The notes: a model not told the origin generated them from the sequence alone. A stretch of DNA of 64,000 nt from Argopecten irradians (GCF_041381155.1 NC_091134.1:15502008-15566007), one strand, 5' to 3'. Shown: positions 1 to 11,068, counted from the first letter of the stretch. A program made the numbers and translations.

Positions 1-1105
1 TGAATTGTTATAGGAAATCAAATAAGATTTTTAAGCTTGGATTATTTCTCCCTTCTTTTATTTCCCAAATAATTAAGAAAATATGTTAAGTTTTCACCCA
101 TAAAAATTGTATGACATATTCAGTTTTAAAACAGGACTGCTAATTTAACTTTACAACTTTTATATAGCTATATTTGTCGTACCATGGCTGGTCCATCTGT
201 GATGTTTTCTTTTAGTTTCTGGGTCTTGCGAATATTTGCATGATAAATATTATAGAATGTTTACAGAGTATGTCATCCTAAGAACGAGTAGACTGTTTGT
301 AAATCTAAATACATGTATATATACAAGGAGCCTTTAGTTGCAATAAATTTTGTTTCACAATTTGTATTCAATCCTATTCCTTTTTCTTTAAATAATATAA
401 AAAATAAAACAAATGCATTTACATTAGCACTATGTCCACTTATTTTGCCGAGTATTCATATTAAAAGGAAGTCATTTTCTTTGGTCATGTCTCTGGGTCA
501 ACTGTCTACAGGAAACCATTTTAAATGCATGACCACTCACTCTATCTTTTTTTTTTATTAGTCTTTATGACACTCCAATTACTTGTTTTGTTAACTATTT
601 TGTTAGAAATGGCATGACAGTTTGTTATATTCAAAATGACAACCTTTATTTTGACATCTTTTTTTACTTTAAGGAAGTATTTAATTCACCTAGGTTGTAC
701 CGTCATTTATTCCTTTAACTTGGGGTATTGTTATGAGAACTGACATGTTTTCTGTTGCATCTAGTTGTAAGGATATAGGTATACTGGCTACCAGGCCCTA
801 AGTTGTTAAGACTTTCTCAGAAGAGTTCTTTACTCGATTATTATTATTATCTACCCCTACTGGTAGTTTGAAATATAGAATCAGACATGTAGTAGAGACA
901 ATTATTAATCAAACCAAATTGTAGCTATTTTTTTTCTTTTTCAAAATTTTGGTGACCAAAGAGATCCATTTGCTTCGTTATCTTATTTCACCTTGGCTGC
1001 AGGTATTCCTGTTAATTTCCCCATAACAGAAATCTTGGTAATGAAACTTGTTTGAAGATGCTTTAAAACAGAAGAAACATTTAACTTATATTCTTACAAA
1101 AAATC
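1..1105. other. Non-coding flank, nothing recognised
   Basis: This stretch is AT-rich with no convincing exon. The longest open frame (313-561, plus) has no recognisable domain and AT-driven codon use. It lies beyond the predicted polyadenylation signal of SSR3, so it is probably intergenic or the 3' flank of a neighbour outside the window. Confidence 0.5.
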
Positions 1106-1111
1106 TTTATT
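1106..1111 (-). terminator. Polyadenylation signal of SSR3
   Basis: An AATAAA hexamer is read on the minus strand about 160 bases past the SSR3 stop codon. It is the first canonical signal downstream and gives a short 3' UTR. The cleavage site cannot be seen directly. Confidence 0.55.
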
Positions 1112-1269
1112 ACTTTACCAGATGACTGAAAACATTCATGATGAAATGTACTGAAAAGTTGTCTACACAGACAATAAATAGTCCAACCCTCTGTCACATG
1201 GATGAGGATTATCTATATCTAGTTTTCTCGCGTCACATTCTTCCCATATTCCTTTTGACGAGTCAATAT

Positions 1270-4081
1270 TTACTTAGTGCTGGTTGAAAAAAGTGCCAAC
1301 AATCCAGCTGCCAGTCCAACGGAACACAGGTAATTACTGAACATGGGGTCAAGGTTGATAACAACATACAATAGGTGAAGAACAGCAAAGAATATTAAAA
1401 GTGTGAAAAATAAGGATCTGAATATGGACCAAACTGATCGAACCGACAGATATTGGATGATCAAGATTTTTAAAGGAGTTTTATTTCCAAAGCATATTAT
1501 TTTATTGTGTCGGTCATATGAACCAGTGGTTGAGCTATACATATGTGTAATCACATATTTTTAATCATTACAGTCATGAAATTCATATATCGGTACTTGA
1601 GATTATTTCTACTATAAATACAGAATGATAAATGAAGGGGCCATAACTCTATTAATGTCAAAAGTATTTTTCAACTTAGTTAAATTTTTTGTTATTACTG
1701 TTAGACCAATTTTGTGAACCAGAATTCAACTGTTTTTGTAAAAAGGATACAATGTAGGGTTGATACTCCTCAGAACGTAGAAGGAAGCAATTACCAATAA
1801 TACCAGGTAAAATGCATTATTGTAGAAAATGGAAAAGGTTGTAGCTTCATAATCTGCCACTTCGTTTTTCTTCCAAAGTATTCTATAAAACAGAAATATA
1901 GTAAATAATGGTAAGAATTTTTTGTTACAAATAGGAAAGAATTCAGAAGAGCATCTGGATAGTAAATTTATATTTCATGACATTTCCTGATCTTGAATGA
2001 AACTGAAAATGGCATTGAATTTTGTTTGTCTCTACCGAATGCAATGCATGCAAACATTTTAAACCTGTTAAACTTGAATATTCAAACAAGAATTAAAGAT
2101 TTTTCTTAATCAATTTGGATCTCATTATGAGAGAATTAATTTAGAAATCCAACGTATGTTAAACATTCAAGAGGTTTAATGAAGCATTTCTTCTTATTTT
2201 AACAAAAAGTACCTTTCATCCTTTTCTTTCTTTGTCATACGTTTATCGTCAGCAAATTTCTTAGTCATTTCTTTGGATACAGCATCCTCTCTTTTTAATG
2301 CAATTCTGTCAATAGGAACAACATCGATATTATAAGATGTTTAAATAAAAATACTTAAATAATATCAAATATGAATTTCTACAGAAAATAATAATACTTC
2401 TATTTCTGTTACACGAAGGGCTGAAACTAAATACTGTTTATTTCTACAGATATACCTTTTGCACATAAACCAAAATAATAAGACTATGGAGTTATTTCTG
2501 TTGTTAATGTTTTCCAAATGCCAGGTAGCTAAATTTTGTCCATCTAAACATAATGGTACTGTCTATTTAAAGATGCTCCACCGCTGACAGAGCATAAATG
2601 ATATTCATCATTTGAACAATAATTGGTGTTTAATCGTGTATATATATGTACAATTAACACAAAAAATAGTATAAAATAATTTACTTCGCCTTTGGTGCAT
2701 GCGCAATCAGTACTTCATTCCATATAGGATATAGTGGCACGGATTTTTTTTCGGGATGCAATTAATTATTTTTTATATTTTTAACTTGAAGTAAAATTAG
2801 AAGCTCAAACTTTTCAATGGTGGTAATGGTCTGAGGTTAGTAACTTTTGTAACTGAAGAAAAATACTAAATCGTCTGCTCCTGTTTTTAACAGTGAAAAA
2901 ATACTATTTGTCAGCGGTGGAACATCTTTAACTACATGAGTTAATATTAAATTCAGCTTAATGAAAATATCTTAGGAAAATTTTCTTTGATTGTTATATT
3001 TACTTGTGTTTGAGGACAAATTTGACGTTTTTGTATGCCAGGGCTACCAGATAGGTGCTGATGATGGTTCCAACAGCAAACAGAATACCAGACTGATATA
3101 GATCCATCTGGTGTATCCTCCAAAACAGCCCTGGACAAGAGACAAACATTCATGCAATATGGAATGATAGCAGTTATTTAAAAAAAAAGGGTTCAATATG
3201 AATTATTGAGGAAGAAATATCTCTTTTATGATGATATATGATCATTTTGCCACTGTCATACATGTCACAATAAGTTAATGGTATCAATCAGTCAAGTTAT
3301 AACACAAGTCATACACTTGCAGGGGCCTGTGTGTACCATTGTTAATATATTTATGTCGCAAGTCAACCAGTTTCAATATCATACAAAGTCAACTTATAAG
3401 ATCCATGATAACCAGCTATGATAATATTTCTTAACTTCAATGTTTGCAAGTCATTTAGTCAAGTTTTCAACCTCAACTAAAATAATTAACTTGGTTTTAT
3501 TTGAATCAAAAGCTAAGTAACTTACAACTTACGCTCAGCTCTTTAGATGGATTGTACACTTTGTATTTATTTTATTATTTGAAATGATGTTTAAATTACG
3601 TAATTTCAATTTGATGGAAAATCGGCATGCGATCAGTGATCATACTGACTAATGTACTGCAGAATTGTTTACATTACATCAAATACAAAAGTAACAAGCT
3701 GTTTAGTGTCAGATTTAAATTATATGTAAAACATTTAGAATATAATAAAAAACGCACTTTCTCAAGTAAATATATATATCACTTTATAAACCTTTCAGAT
3801 TATTTCATTGTTGTTCTGAGATTTCTAAATTCGTAAAACCAAAAAGAACGCTAGCCAGGCTTAGAGTTTTTGGCAACGTGGCATACATCGGTTTCGTACC
3901 GGCAAATTTCAACCGTTGTTTTTTATCAATCAGGCGACTTACAGATCGGAATCGCTGATACAATTAAAGCGTTTCCATAGAAGAGAGCTGAAGACTTTGT
4001 TGATACATTCCTGCTGAAGTCTTGTAGCAGGAGTTCCTCCTCTTTTGTGAGAGATTTGGGTGTCTTGCTCTTGCTGGCCAT
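1270..4081 (-). CDS. SSR3: Translocon-associated protein subunit gamma (SSR3/TRAP-gamma)
   Basis: Five coding exons on the minus strand: 3943-4081, 3004-3130, 2213-2305, 1751-1882 and 1270-1336. All junctions are GT-AG and the phases agree. The product is 185 residues, the same length as I recall for the human protein. Landmarks match TRAP-gamma: an N-terminal [20 protein letters not shown] in the first membrane segment, [40 protein letters not shown], and a C-terminal tail ending in STSTK. TRAP-gamma is a four-span ER membrane subunit of the translocon-associated protein complex, which sits beside Sec61 and helps signal-peptide-dependent translocation. The start ATG at 4081 gives MASKSKTPK, like the basic vertebrate N-terminus. 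Intron 2 (between the second and third exons) holds a MITE at 2567-2931. The last exon is short: an open frame reaches upstream to 1554, but that part is intron, because only the AG at 1337-1338 gives the right phase and the conserved [11 protein letters not shown]. Confidence 0.95.
2567..2931. mobile_element. TTAA-flanked MITE, family A, copy 1
   Basis: This is a 365-bp element with terminal inverted repeats of about 20 bp (AGATGCTCCACCGCTGACA at one end and its near complement at the other). TTAA lies at both outer edges. It is in SSR3 intron 2. Full-length relatives lie at 27509 (same orientation) and at 37601 and 47743 (opposite orientation). It has no coding capacity. The TTAA flanks fit piggyBac-type target duplication, but TTAA also extends the inverted repeat, so the superfamily is an inference. 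Confidence 0.85.
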
Positions 4082-4229
4082 TTTCTTCCGGAAGTGAGAC
4101 AGATTAAACTCGGAAGCTAATAAAGAGCGCCCTCTTCAACAAGGGAGATAATTTATAAATCTCATTTTCCCGCGAAATTTTAAATACTTTACGGTAGGTG
4201 TCGGATTATTTCCAATCTAAATAAATTAA

Positions 4230-4387
4230 ACTTGTAATTTAGCTCCCACTACGATACTCTACGTTACGCTTCAATACAAGATCTAACGATACCCCGTTCG
4301 GGGTCAAATTTGAAGGCCAATGAAAAATTGTCAATGTATTGAAGCGTAACGTAGAGCATCATAGTGGGAGCGGAATATATTACAAGT
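4230..4387. repeat. Foldback (hairpin) element
   Basis: Two arms of about 48-52 bp, 4230-4277 and 4336-4387, are near-perfect inverted complements. Shared cores are CTACGTTACGCTTCAATAC and its complement. A loop of about 58 bp separates them. It is a short non-autonomous foldback or MITE-like element in the flank upstream of SSR3. No clear target duplication was seen. Confidence 0.7.
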
Positions 4388-5257
4388 GTAATTTTCATTA
4401 GGGGGGGGGGGGGGGGGGGTCACGGGGGCAATTAAAAAAAAATCTCATATGCGCGTAATATATTTCTTTCCCGGGGATATTTCTTTCCCGGGGAGACCCC
4501 CGGATCCCCTATTTAACACCAAAGACTCACGGCTTCGGCGCTTGCACGCTAAATATGCGTACAAAGTTTATTAATTTTCCGTTAGCGACGCCACTGTCTA
4601 TAGATGAGTACAAGGTATAATGATGTATTAAAAAAGTAATGTGAAAAAAGTATATAAACTAAATATGGTTGTGTGTTGAATTAATCTCCTGATCCTCTCA
4701 TAGATTTTGAATATTAAAATAAAATTGATTTTCAAACCTAAAAAGTACCAACCTAACCTAGAAGATAAATTGGATATGTCCGAATTGAAGGGATGCGGGA
4801 GTGTTGTTAAAACATCTTGAGGAACTTTGCCACGCCCCTCCCACATTAAGTTTCATCTTCCAACGCCACTGGACATTTTAAACAACCACACCGACTACAC
4901 CGTGAGTGATTTAGTTGGGCGCCAAATTTGTAACAGAAGAGAAGAAAATGCCCCAGTAGCGGCCTGACCAGGGAACGAATGTTCTACCGACTTGGTCACC
5001 GACCTAGTTCAATCCGACCTCGTAAGATATACCTTGTGCCAAATCCATTCGCTATTTATGACAATAACATTTTGAATATGTTTAGATAATTCAATTTTGC
5101 TTGTTACTAGAATGCTCAAGCGAAGTCTCGTTTTAGAAATGCATTATTACGTCAGATAACATTATAAATTGTGACGTCATAATACATTTAGTATCTATGT
5201 CCACTTTGCCGCAATACTACCGCGTTGAGCTGATTGAAACTCATTCTTTGTGCGAAA
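4388..5257. other. Intergenic region between divergent genes, with a G19 run
   Basis: SSR3 (minus) and the MGC-start gene (plus) are divergent, so their promoters probably lie within 4082-5257. A run of 19 G residues lies at 4401-4419. I could not assign a TATA box or initiator with confidence. The small open frames here have no recognisable product. Confidence 0.4.
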
Positions 5258-6912
5258 ATGGGATGCAACAATTCCAAATCAGATGAACATGTACAAGAAC
5301 GATTACGATTGTTCTTTTGGAGAAAAAGGAACAAGGTAAAGTATTTTCAAGTTTTCGAGATTTCGCAATGAATGTTAAAATTTTGTGTTATATATATGCA
5401 GTTGAACAAAGCTACCTGTAGTATATATACAGGATATGGAAGATGTTTCGTTAATATTTATCATGATTTCTCTTCAGGTCATGCCTATGAGAGCCGAACA
5501 CTTCGTGGAATCTGATGCCGAAAATACCGTTCGCAGAACACAAGCAACCGTGCTGCTGCAGCTGAAAGCTGAAGGTATTGTCCCCAAGAAAGGAAACGGG
5601 GGAGTAGCTTTCGTTGTAAATATGTCAGAGCCCTCCCCCTCAACTATTCTACCTGGTATTCCTGAATGTGAGTGTCAGTACACAACGTACTCTCAAACAT
5701 CGTTTCCGTCTGGAAATCTTCCTCCGAGGCGTCTGCCTCCCATCAACAGCAGGGATGGGTTCAATTACATAGCAATGTAATTAATTAAATTACACATTAC
5801 ATTTTAAAATGGCATTACCATTACATGTATTTTGCAATATAATTAATTAAATTACCATTACTTTACCAATGTAATTAATTAAATTACACATTACTTTCAG
5901 TTTTTACTAAAAGAAAAAGACTTGGCACTATTGTAAAAATAGCTATCTTTATACAATACATATCCATGTACATTTGTATACTAATTTAAGATATGCATTC
6001 ATTAATAATGTACTTTAAATATCCAAATATTACATTTAAAAGAACAGTCCATTGTCGATACAATCATATCAAAGTACATTTAATTTTTTACGTTACATGT
6101 AACTTTGCCACTTTTGAAATTCTATAAATGTGACGGTCAATGTAATGTATTTTACCCCATATTTTTGTCTATATCTATATAAATGTATATTAATTTTCTT
6201 AAACTAATTTGTGCTGGAAACTAAATCTTTTATTAAGCCATATACCTATAGTATCACTTTGAATTTCACATTAGGTGTGATTCTAACATTATACCTTGCT
6301 CTGCAATAGTGAAGGTAACGACCAATTGTTCATACTTCAGCTGTTTGCCCCAAGGTATGATTATCTATAATTACCAGGTAGCTTGTCTAGACCCCATGTT
6401 CTTCAAACCAAACTTTATTTTGAACCTGATTTAATACAATTAAGGGCATATGTGGGAAAGACATTGTTCTAAAGAACTTTTATCAAACTATATTGTAGAC
6501 ATGCATGTTAACTAATCATAAGAATACTAAAGCTAAAATGAAGACAAAAACATTAGGAAGAACAGAAATATGGAAAATGTAATATGACAAATCTATCTAT
6601 ATTCATATCCTTAAAAAACATCACATGTAATTGAAATGTAATTGAAAAGTAATGGAGCATTACATGCATTTTTGTAATGTAATTAATTAAATTACCATTA
6701 CATATAATTGAAATTTGCTTCAATTACACATTACATTCAATTACTTGAAAATTTGTAATGCATTACAATTAATTACCATTACATTTTTAATTACCCCATG
6801 CCTGATCAACAGAGCCTCTATGGACGCAAAACAGGAGCGGGCAAGAAAAAACAGAGAAAAGAAAAGAGCAGAGAAGAAAGCCAAATGTACAAAATTATCA
6901 TACAGGAAATAA
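5258..6912 (+). CDS. Small N-terminal MGC (acylated?) protein, STMND1-like, with transposon-derived intron
   Basis: Exons 5258-5335, 5478-5758 and 6813-6912 join in frame to give 152 residues. The protein begins MGCNNSKS, a strong N-myristoylation and palmitoylation signal. A helix-like stretch follows (RRTQATVLLQLKAEGIVP, then GGVAFVV), then a proline-rich PPRRLPPI, and a very basic charged tail (KQERARKNREKKRAEKKAK). The layout recalls STMND1 (stathmin-domain-containing 1), but that is only a tentative resemblance. It is probably membrane-anchored and cytoplasmic. The second intron is unusual: it is almost exactly a 1,055-bp hAT-type element. Its donor lies 9 bases inside the element's left end, and its acceptor is the CAG of the second target-site copy. 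Without splicing, translation would stop at 5780. Deleting the element and one target copy also gives an open frame, with one residue in place of four. An AATAAA follows at 6961. Confidence 0.65.
5750..6804. mobile_element. Non-autonomous hAT-type transposon inserted in a coding exon
   Basis: The left end reads CAGGGATGGGTTCAATTAC and the right end, on the complement, reads CAGGCATGGGGTAATTA. Both are typical hAT-like termini. Exact 8-bp copies of ATCAACAG flank it at 5742-5749 and 6805-6812, the target duplication length of hAT elements. The interior is AT-rich, full of ATGTAATTAATTAAATTAC-like motifs in both orientations, and has no transposase. The insertion point is inside a protein-coding sequence: reading across the empty site keeps the frame open. 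Confidence 0.88.
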
Positions 6913-6960
6913 CTCGCAATATATATACATGTATATATATATTTATTTTATTTTCTGTTA

Positions 6961-6966
6961 AATAAA
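6961..6966 (+). terminator. Polyadenylation signal of the MGC-start gene
   Basis: AATAAA lies 49 bases after the predicted stop codon at 6910-6912. This supports the third exon as the true 3' end of the gene. Confidence 0.6.
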
Positions 6967-7854
6967 GGTTACTAATGTAATATTATTTTTTGAGTTATGT
7001 TTTTTTGTTTATGAACAATGTTAGAACTTTAAAACAAAGTTTTTATTAAAATATCCCCGGTTATGATACTTTTATTGCGTTGTAAACTGTTGCCTAGTTT
7101 AGATCTAATACCATCTACTGTTTAACCTAAAACATCAATGGGTTCGTTCTGTTGTTCCTATCAATTAATATCGCGTGTGGGAACTTCCATGACTACCCTA
7201 TATATTACAGTATATTGTTATTGTTTAATTCTTAGAATTACTGTAAAAGTTCGTGGTTCCACCGTAAAACCACGAAAGCAAAGAACGTTTACACGACAAA
7301 TAGTTAATTATATACAGTATGTAAGAAATGACTGACTTCAGATACTCTGTACTCAACAAGAATGGTTCACACACTGTCAGGGATTTACCATTGGTAAATA
7401 TTTCTCTATGGTTTATGGTTCTAAATAAATACCTCAAGTTATATTCCAACCTCAATTAAGTTTGGTGATATACATTTAAGATGCAACAACATCATAAAGA
7501 CGTTCCGAAATATTATCAAACGCGTTCGGCAATTCAGCTGCTTGCAGCAAATTATTCCAACCTAATCTGGAAGAAATATGTAATGGTTACCCCAAATCAC
7601 CAGGTCCTTGATCTGGATGGTCAGTGCAAACGGCGACATCTGAGGTCCGCCGTAAGGTACCGGGGTTTTGGGGCTTACTTGATGGTCATCGATAAACCAC
7701 TCACGAAGGTTCACATTCGACTAAATGGTCAGCGAATATGACGCCGTGTGATCATCATAATTCACCGGAATGGTCCACCAAGCTGCAAGCGTAAATGGCA
7801 AGGTCTCATGGTCACGGAGAAGTTTAGAGTTGAAACGTGGGAACAACGGTAACG
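6967..7854. other. Unassigned region with an 86-codon open frame
   Basis: The stretch at 7481-7860 is less AT-rich than its surroundings. An open frame at 7481-7741 (plus) resembles no family I know and has no evident domain. A small hairpin (TTCGTGGTT / AACCACGAA) lies near 7247-7278. The segment abuts two hAT-type MITEs, so it may be repeat-derived. I do not propose a gene. Confidence 0.35.
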
Positions 7855-8171
7855 TCATCCTCGTTACCCCAGGAGTTACTACTGGAGGCAGTTCAAGAAA
7901 AAAACGCTTATATCATGATAAAACTGGAGGCAGTTCAAGAAAAAACGCTTGACCAATCACAGGTCTGCAGAGACTTCCTTTGAAGATTACAGAGAGAGCG
8001 ACGCCTAACTTCAAAGCCACATACTGAACCACAGTGTACCGTTTTTCTATTCTTTTGATGTACATCAAAGGACAAAATTACATGTGTCTTCTGTTGTCCT
8101 CAAATTTGCTATGTCATATTCCAGGGGTACATATAACGTCAGTAATAGTAAACCCTGAAGTATCGAGAATG
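7855..8171. mobile_element. hAT-type MITE, family B, copy 1 (degenerate)
   Basis: The left end, TCATCCTCGTTACCCCAGG, pairs imperfectly with the right end, which is CCTGAAGTATCGAGAATG. Flanking 8-mers CGGTAACG (7847-7854) and CGGCAACC (8172-8179) match at 6 of 8 bases and look like an aged target duplication. The interior shares phrases such as ACTGGAGGCA and CTTTGAAG with the copy at 21554. There is no coding capacity. Confidence 0.65.
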
Positions 8172-8241
8172 CGGCAACCTTTGGCGACTTAAAATTCACC
8201 GACAGAATAGTGTAAGCATTGTTATCATATTAGCATAACTC

Positions 8242-8511
8242 TTATCCTCGAAATCACAAGGGGTACAATCGCTGTCGTTATATGTATATCCACACTTGGG
8301 CTATGTCATAGCAAATCCGCAGGAGGAAGAAACTGACCTATCACAGGCATATACAGACTTCCTTTGGATATTACAGACAGAGATGAGACGCCCATCTTCA
8401 AAGCCACACAATGTGGAGATCAAAGTCGCACACAGACCATTCAGATTTGCAGTGACATAATCTAGGGATTTACATAACGATAGTGATGTAACCCCTAGAA
8501 CATCAAGGATA
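8242..8511. mobile_element. hAT-type MITE, family B, copy 2
   Basis: This element has imperfect inverted ends (TTATCCTCGA and TCAAGGATA) and is flanked by 8-mers CATAACTC (8234-8241) and CATGACTC (8512-8519), which differ at one base. It shares inner motifs with copy 1, about 70 bp upstream, and with the copy at 21554. It is 270 bp and non-coding. Confidence 0.7.
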
Positions 8512-8519
8512 CATGACTC

Positions 8520-9742
8520 AATTCCCTCTCTCAAGGACGCATGGTTTTTAATTATTTAATAAAAATAATAGAAATACTTAAGTTTCCTCGATTTATTTCA
8601 AGTTAGGTAATCACAAACAGGTATTAACATACAAATAGCTCGTTGTTCACAGCATTACCCTGTCACAACGGTTACCATGACAACGACTGTAAAGACGGAA
8701 CGGTCGTGAAATACAAATATGGCGACGATCGTCTTTGTCTGAGGAGGAGAGGAATTCAACATCTTTGAGAAAAAAAGGTACAGATATATCCATATATTAG
8801 ACACATAGGGTTCCATTGATATGCTTATTTTAACATGTTTTATTTCAATTTTATATCTGCTAGAAGAGGCGAGTATAAATGTATAGGATATAAGTATATG
8901 GTTTTATAAACTGCTATTTTGATTGTGAATGCTGTCGAAGTAAACATGAAATTCTTTTGATATTCATGACTGAATAGACATTTATCTTGTCACAATTGCA
9001 TTATATACATATATGCATATCAATATAGTCGTTATCAAATGTTTACATTATGCAATGCACATACATATATGTATTCCTTGTGATTTGTCAAAGCGAGTTT
9101 AGTTTCTGATGTTTATGGATAAATACATGTACTTATGCAATATCATGACCATTTTTAAATGTTTGAAATTCTAACTTGGAAATACGAATGACGTTAAAAT
9201 ATGTTAAACTCATTTTATACGTTCATTTTTAATTCACCATATGCATGGTTAACAAATGTAACCCATGTATACTGCACATGCAGTTATTAGGTTGGCGCAT
9301 GAATATTAACGAAAAAACCTCTTTTTTAGAGATAAAGAAATAGGATATTTTAAAAGTCGACATTGCTACTCTTTGTAAACTGTGATTATATCATACTTGT
9401 GTCGAATAAGGTGTGCCCTACACCGAGAGATAATTCGCTCTGAACTAACCAGGGATGGTCATCCCAAGATGGCGGACAAAATGTTTCAAGAATGTAGGTC
9501 AAAGTTTGAAATATGTTTCTAGTAATTATAAACAAATGGTGACAATGATTTTTGCATTGTATTTTTTGACTGATTTTCAACTTTTCTTAATCCCTACGGT
9601 TGTTTCGATTTGATAATGGCAAATCCTGCTGATCTGTGCAAAACAAAGTGAGCGATCATTTTGAGCTTCTTTCAAAATATGCGACCATCACAACCTTTGA
9701 TTCTATATACACAGATACGCAGTGAATACATTACTCATGCTT
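8520..9742. other. Non-coding region with possible 5' exon
   Basis: Mostly AT-rich with no gene assigned. Around 8690-8780 the composition rises in G+C, with ATATGGCGACGATCG near a purine-rich stretch that ends at a GT donor-like AAAAAAAG|GTACAG. This could be an untranslated first exon of the cyclase gene at 11453, but nothing in the sequence proves it. Confidence 0.3.
8671..8684. promoter_or_regulatory. X-box-like (RFX) palindrome
   Basis: GTTACCATGACAAC (complement GTTGTCATGGTAAC) differs at one position from the palindromic RFX X-box GTTNCCATGGNAAC. X-boxes lie upstream of many ciliary and sensory-neuron genes. This one sits 2.8 kb upstream of the NIT-cyclase start codon. Function is inference. 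Confidence 0.35.
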
Positions 9743-9837
9743 CAGGTCTTGTAAACGTTACCAGGTCTTGTAAACGTTACCAGGTCTTGTAAACGTTACC
9801 AGGTCTTGTAAACGTTACCAGGTCTTGTAAACGTTAT
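9743..9837. repeat. 19-bp tandem repeat, five copies
   Basis: Five head-to-tail copies of CAGGTCTTGTAAACGTTAC, identical apart from the end of the last unit. It is a young minisatellite in non-coding DNA. Confidence 0.95.
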
Positions 9838-10124
9838 AAATGCACTAGATGATTAGGATGTGTGAAGGAGTGGTCTCGATAAAAATAATTAATACATTTT
9901 GAATTCAAGTTGAACACAAAGATTGGGCACCATTTAACAAAGATTCGAAATATTGATTAATTTCACGATTAGAAAACGTACAGAAAGCGTCGTCATCATT
10001 GCATGGTCCCATCAAAGTCAGTAGATGTTGAATGACTTCAACAAAAGGACAACAAGACGCCAAGGAGAGCTTTATATATGCAGTGATGGTTTAAATGTAA
10101 TGACTTTAAACTCAGCACATCGAA

Positions 10125-10524
10125 CAGGATGGATTGACCATCAGACTGGTAGATTGACCAGGATGGATTAACCATCAGACTGGTAGATTGACCAGGATGG
10201 ATTGACCATCAGACTGGTAGATTGACCAGGATGGATTGACCATCAGACTGGTAGATTGACCAGGATGGATTGACCATCAGACTGGTAGATTGACCAGGAT
10301 GGATTGACCATCAGACTGGTAGATTGAACAGGATGGATTGACCATCAGACTGGTAGATTGACCAGGATGGATTGACTATCAGACTGGTAGATTGACCAGG
10401 ATGGATTGACTATCAGACTGGTAGATTGACCAGGATGGATTAACCATCAGACTGGTAGATTGACCAGGATGGATTGACCATCAGACTGGTAAATTGACCA
10501 GGATGGATTGACCATCAGACTGGT
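10125..10524. repeat. 34-bp minisatellite, about 12 copies
   Basis: About 400 bp of tandem units, each holding CAGGATGGATTGACCATC followed by AGACTGGTAGATTGAC. Units differ by single bases (TTAACC, GACTATC, GAACAGG), so there is some divergence between repeats. No open frame suggests coding use. Confidence 0.95.
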
Positions 10525-10902
10525 TATACATGTAGCCATCTAGAGATCAACTAATACAAAATTGCACGATAGTAAGACGTTATAGGCATGTCATGTATGT
10601 GTCTAATTTTAGGTGTGTATTGTGAAATCATCAAGTTTTGGTATTTTGATAGCGAAATCTTATTGTTGACAAGACCATTCCATTGCAAAGACTAAATAAT
10701 GTTTTCGGTATTTTTGTAAAATCTACACAATATGAATCACCTATAGTGGATTCACAGCATTCGACATATTCGTGGATATAGAATTAAAGGCGGCAATGTT
10801 CACACTCCAAAAGAAGGCTAGGTGATGTTGTCACTTGCTTCGATTTAGTTTTGCTCAGATCTATCATTTTTGAAATACAAAATGCTAACATTTGTTACTA
10901 TC

Positions 10903-11068
10903 AATTAAGGATAAACTTGAATAGATTTTTTATGTTATGGAGATATAACACAAAAATCTGAGTGTACTCTAAATAAACCGCGAAGAGGTTTATGATGAGA
11001 GTACACTCAGATTTTTGTGTTATATCTCCATAACATAAAAAAATCTATTCAAATTAATCCTTATAATT
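10903..11068. repeat. Long near-perfect foldback
   Basis: Arms of about 70 bp (10903-10970 and about 10998-11068) are almost perfect inverted complements, sharing GAGTGTACTCT, TGTGTTATATCTCC and ATAACATAAAA cores. The centre also pairs (ATAAACC with GGTTTAT around GCGAAGA), so nearly the whole 166 bp can form one hairpin. This is typical of a foldback MITE. No target duplication could be fixed. Confidence 0.8.

Noticed and set aside
1270-1554. 94-codon minus frame whose upstream half resembles the last membrane segment of TRAP-gamma
   Set aside because: It looked like a duplicate alternative exon, but the donor at 1750 (minus strand ACATT|GTATCC) and acceptor TTCAG at 1337 give the exact phase and the conserved NPT-NYL join. 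The upstream part is intron.
5759-6812. Ordinary ancestral intron in the MGC-start gene
   Set aside because: The exact 8-bp duplication and hAT-like inverted ends at the borders show that nearly all of it is an inserted element, so it was not called a plain intron.
7481-7741. 86-codon plus frame as a gene
   Set aside because: It matches no family I recognise and lies in a repeat-rich block. It was kept only as a note on the region.
9743-10524. CRISPR-like array from regular repeats
   Set aside because: Units are head-to-tail without unique spacers and the window is an animal genome. They are minisatellites.
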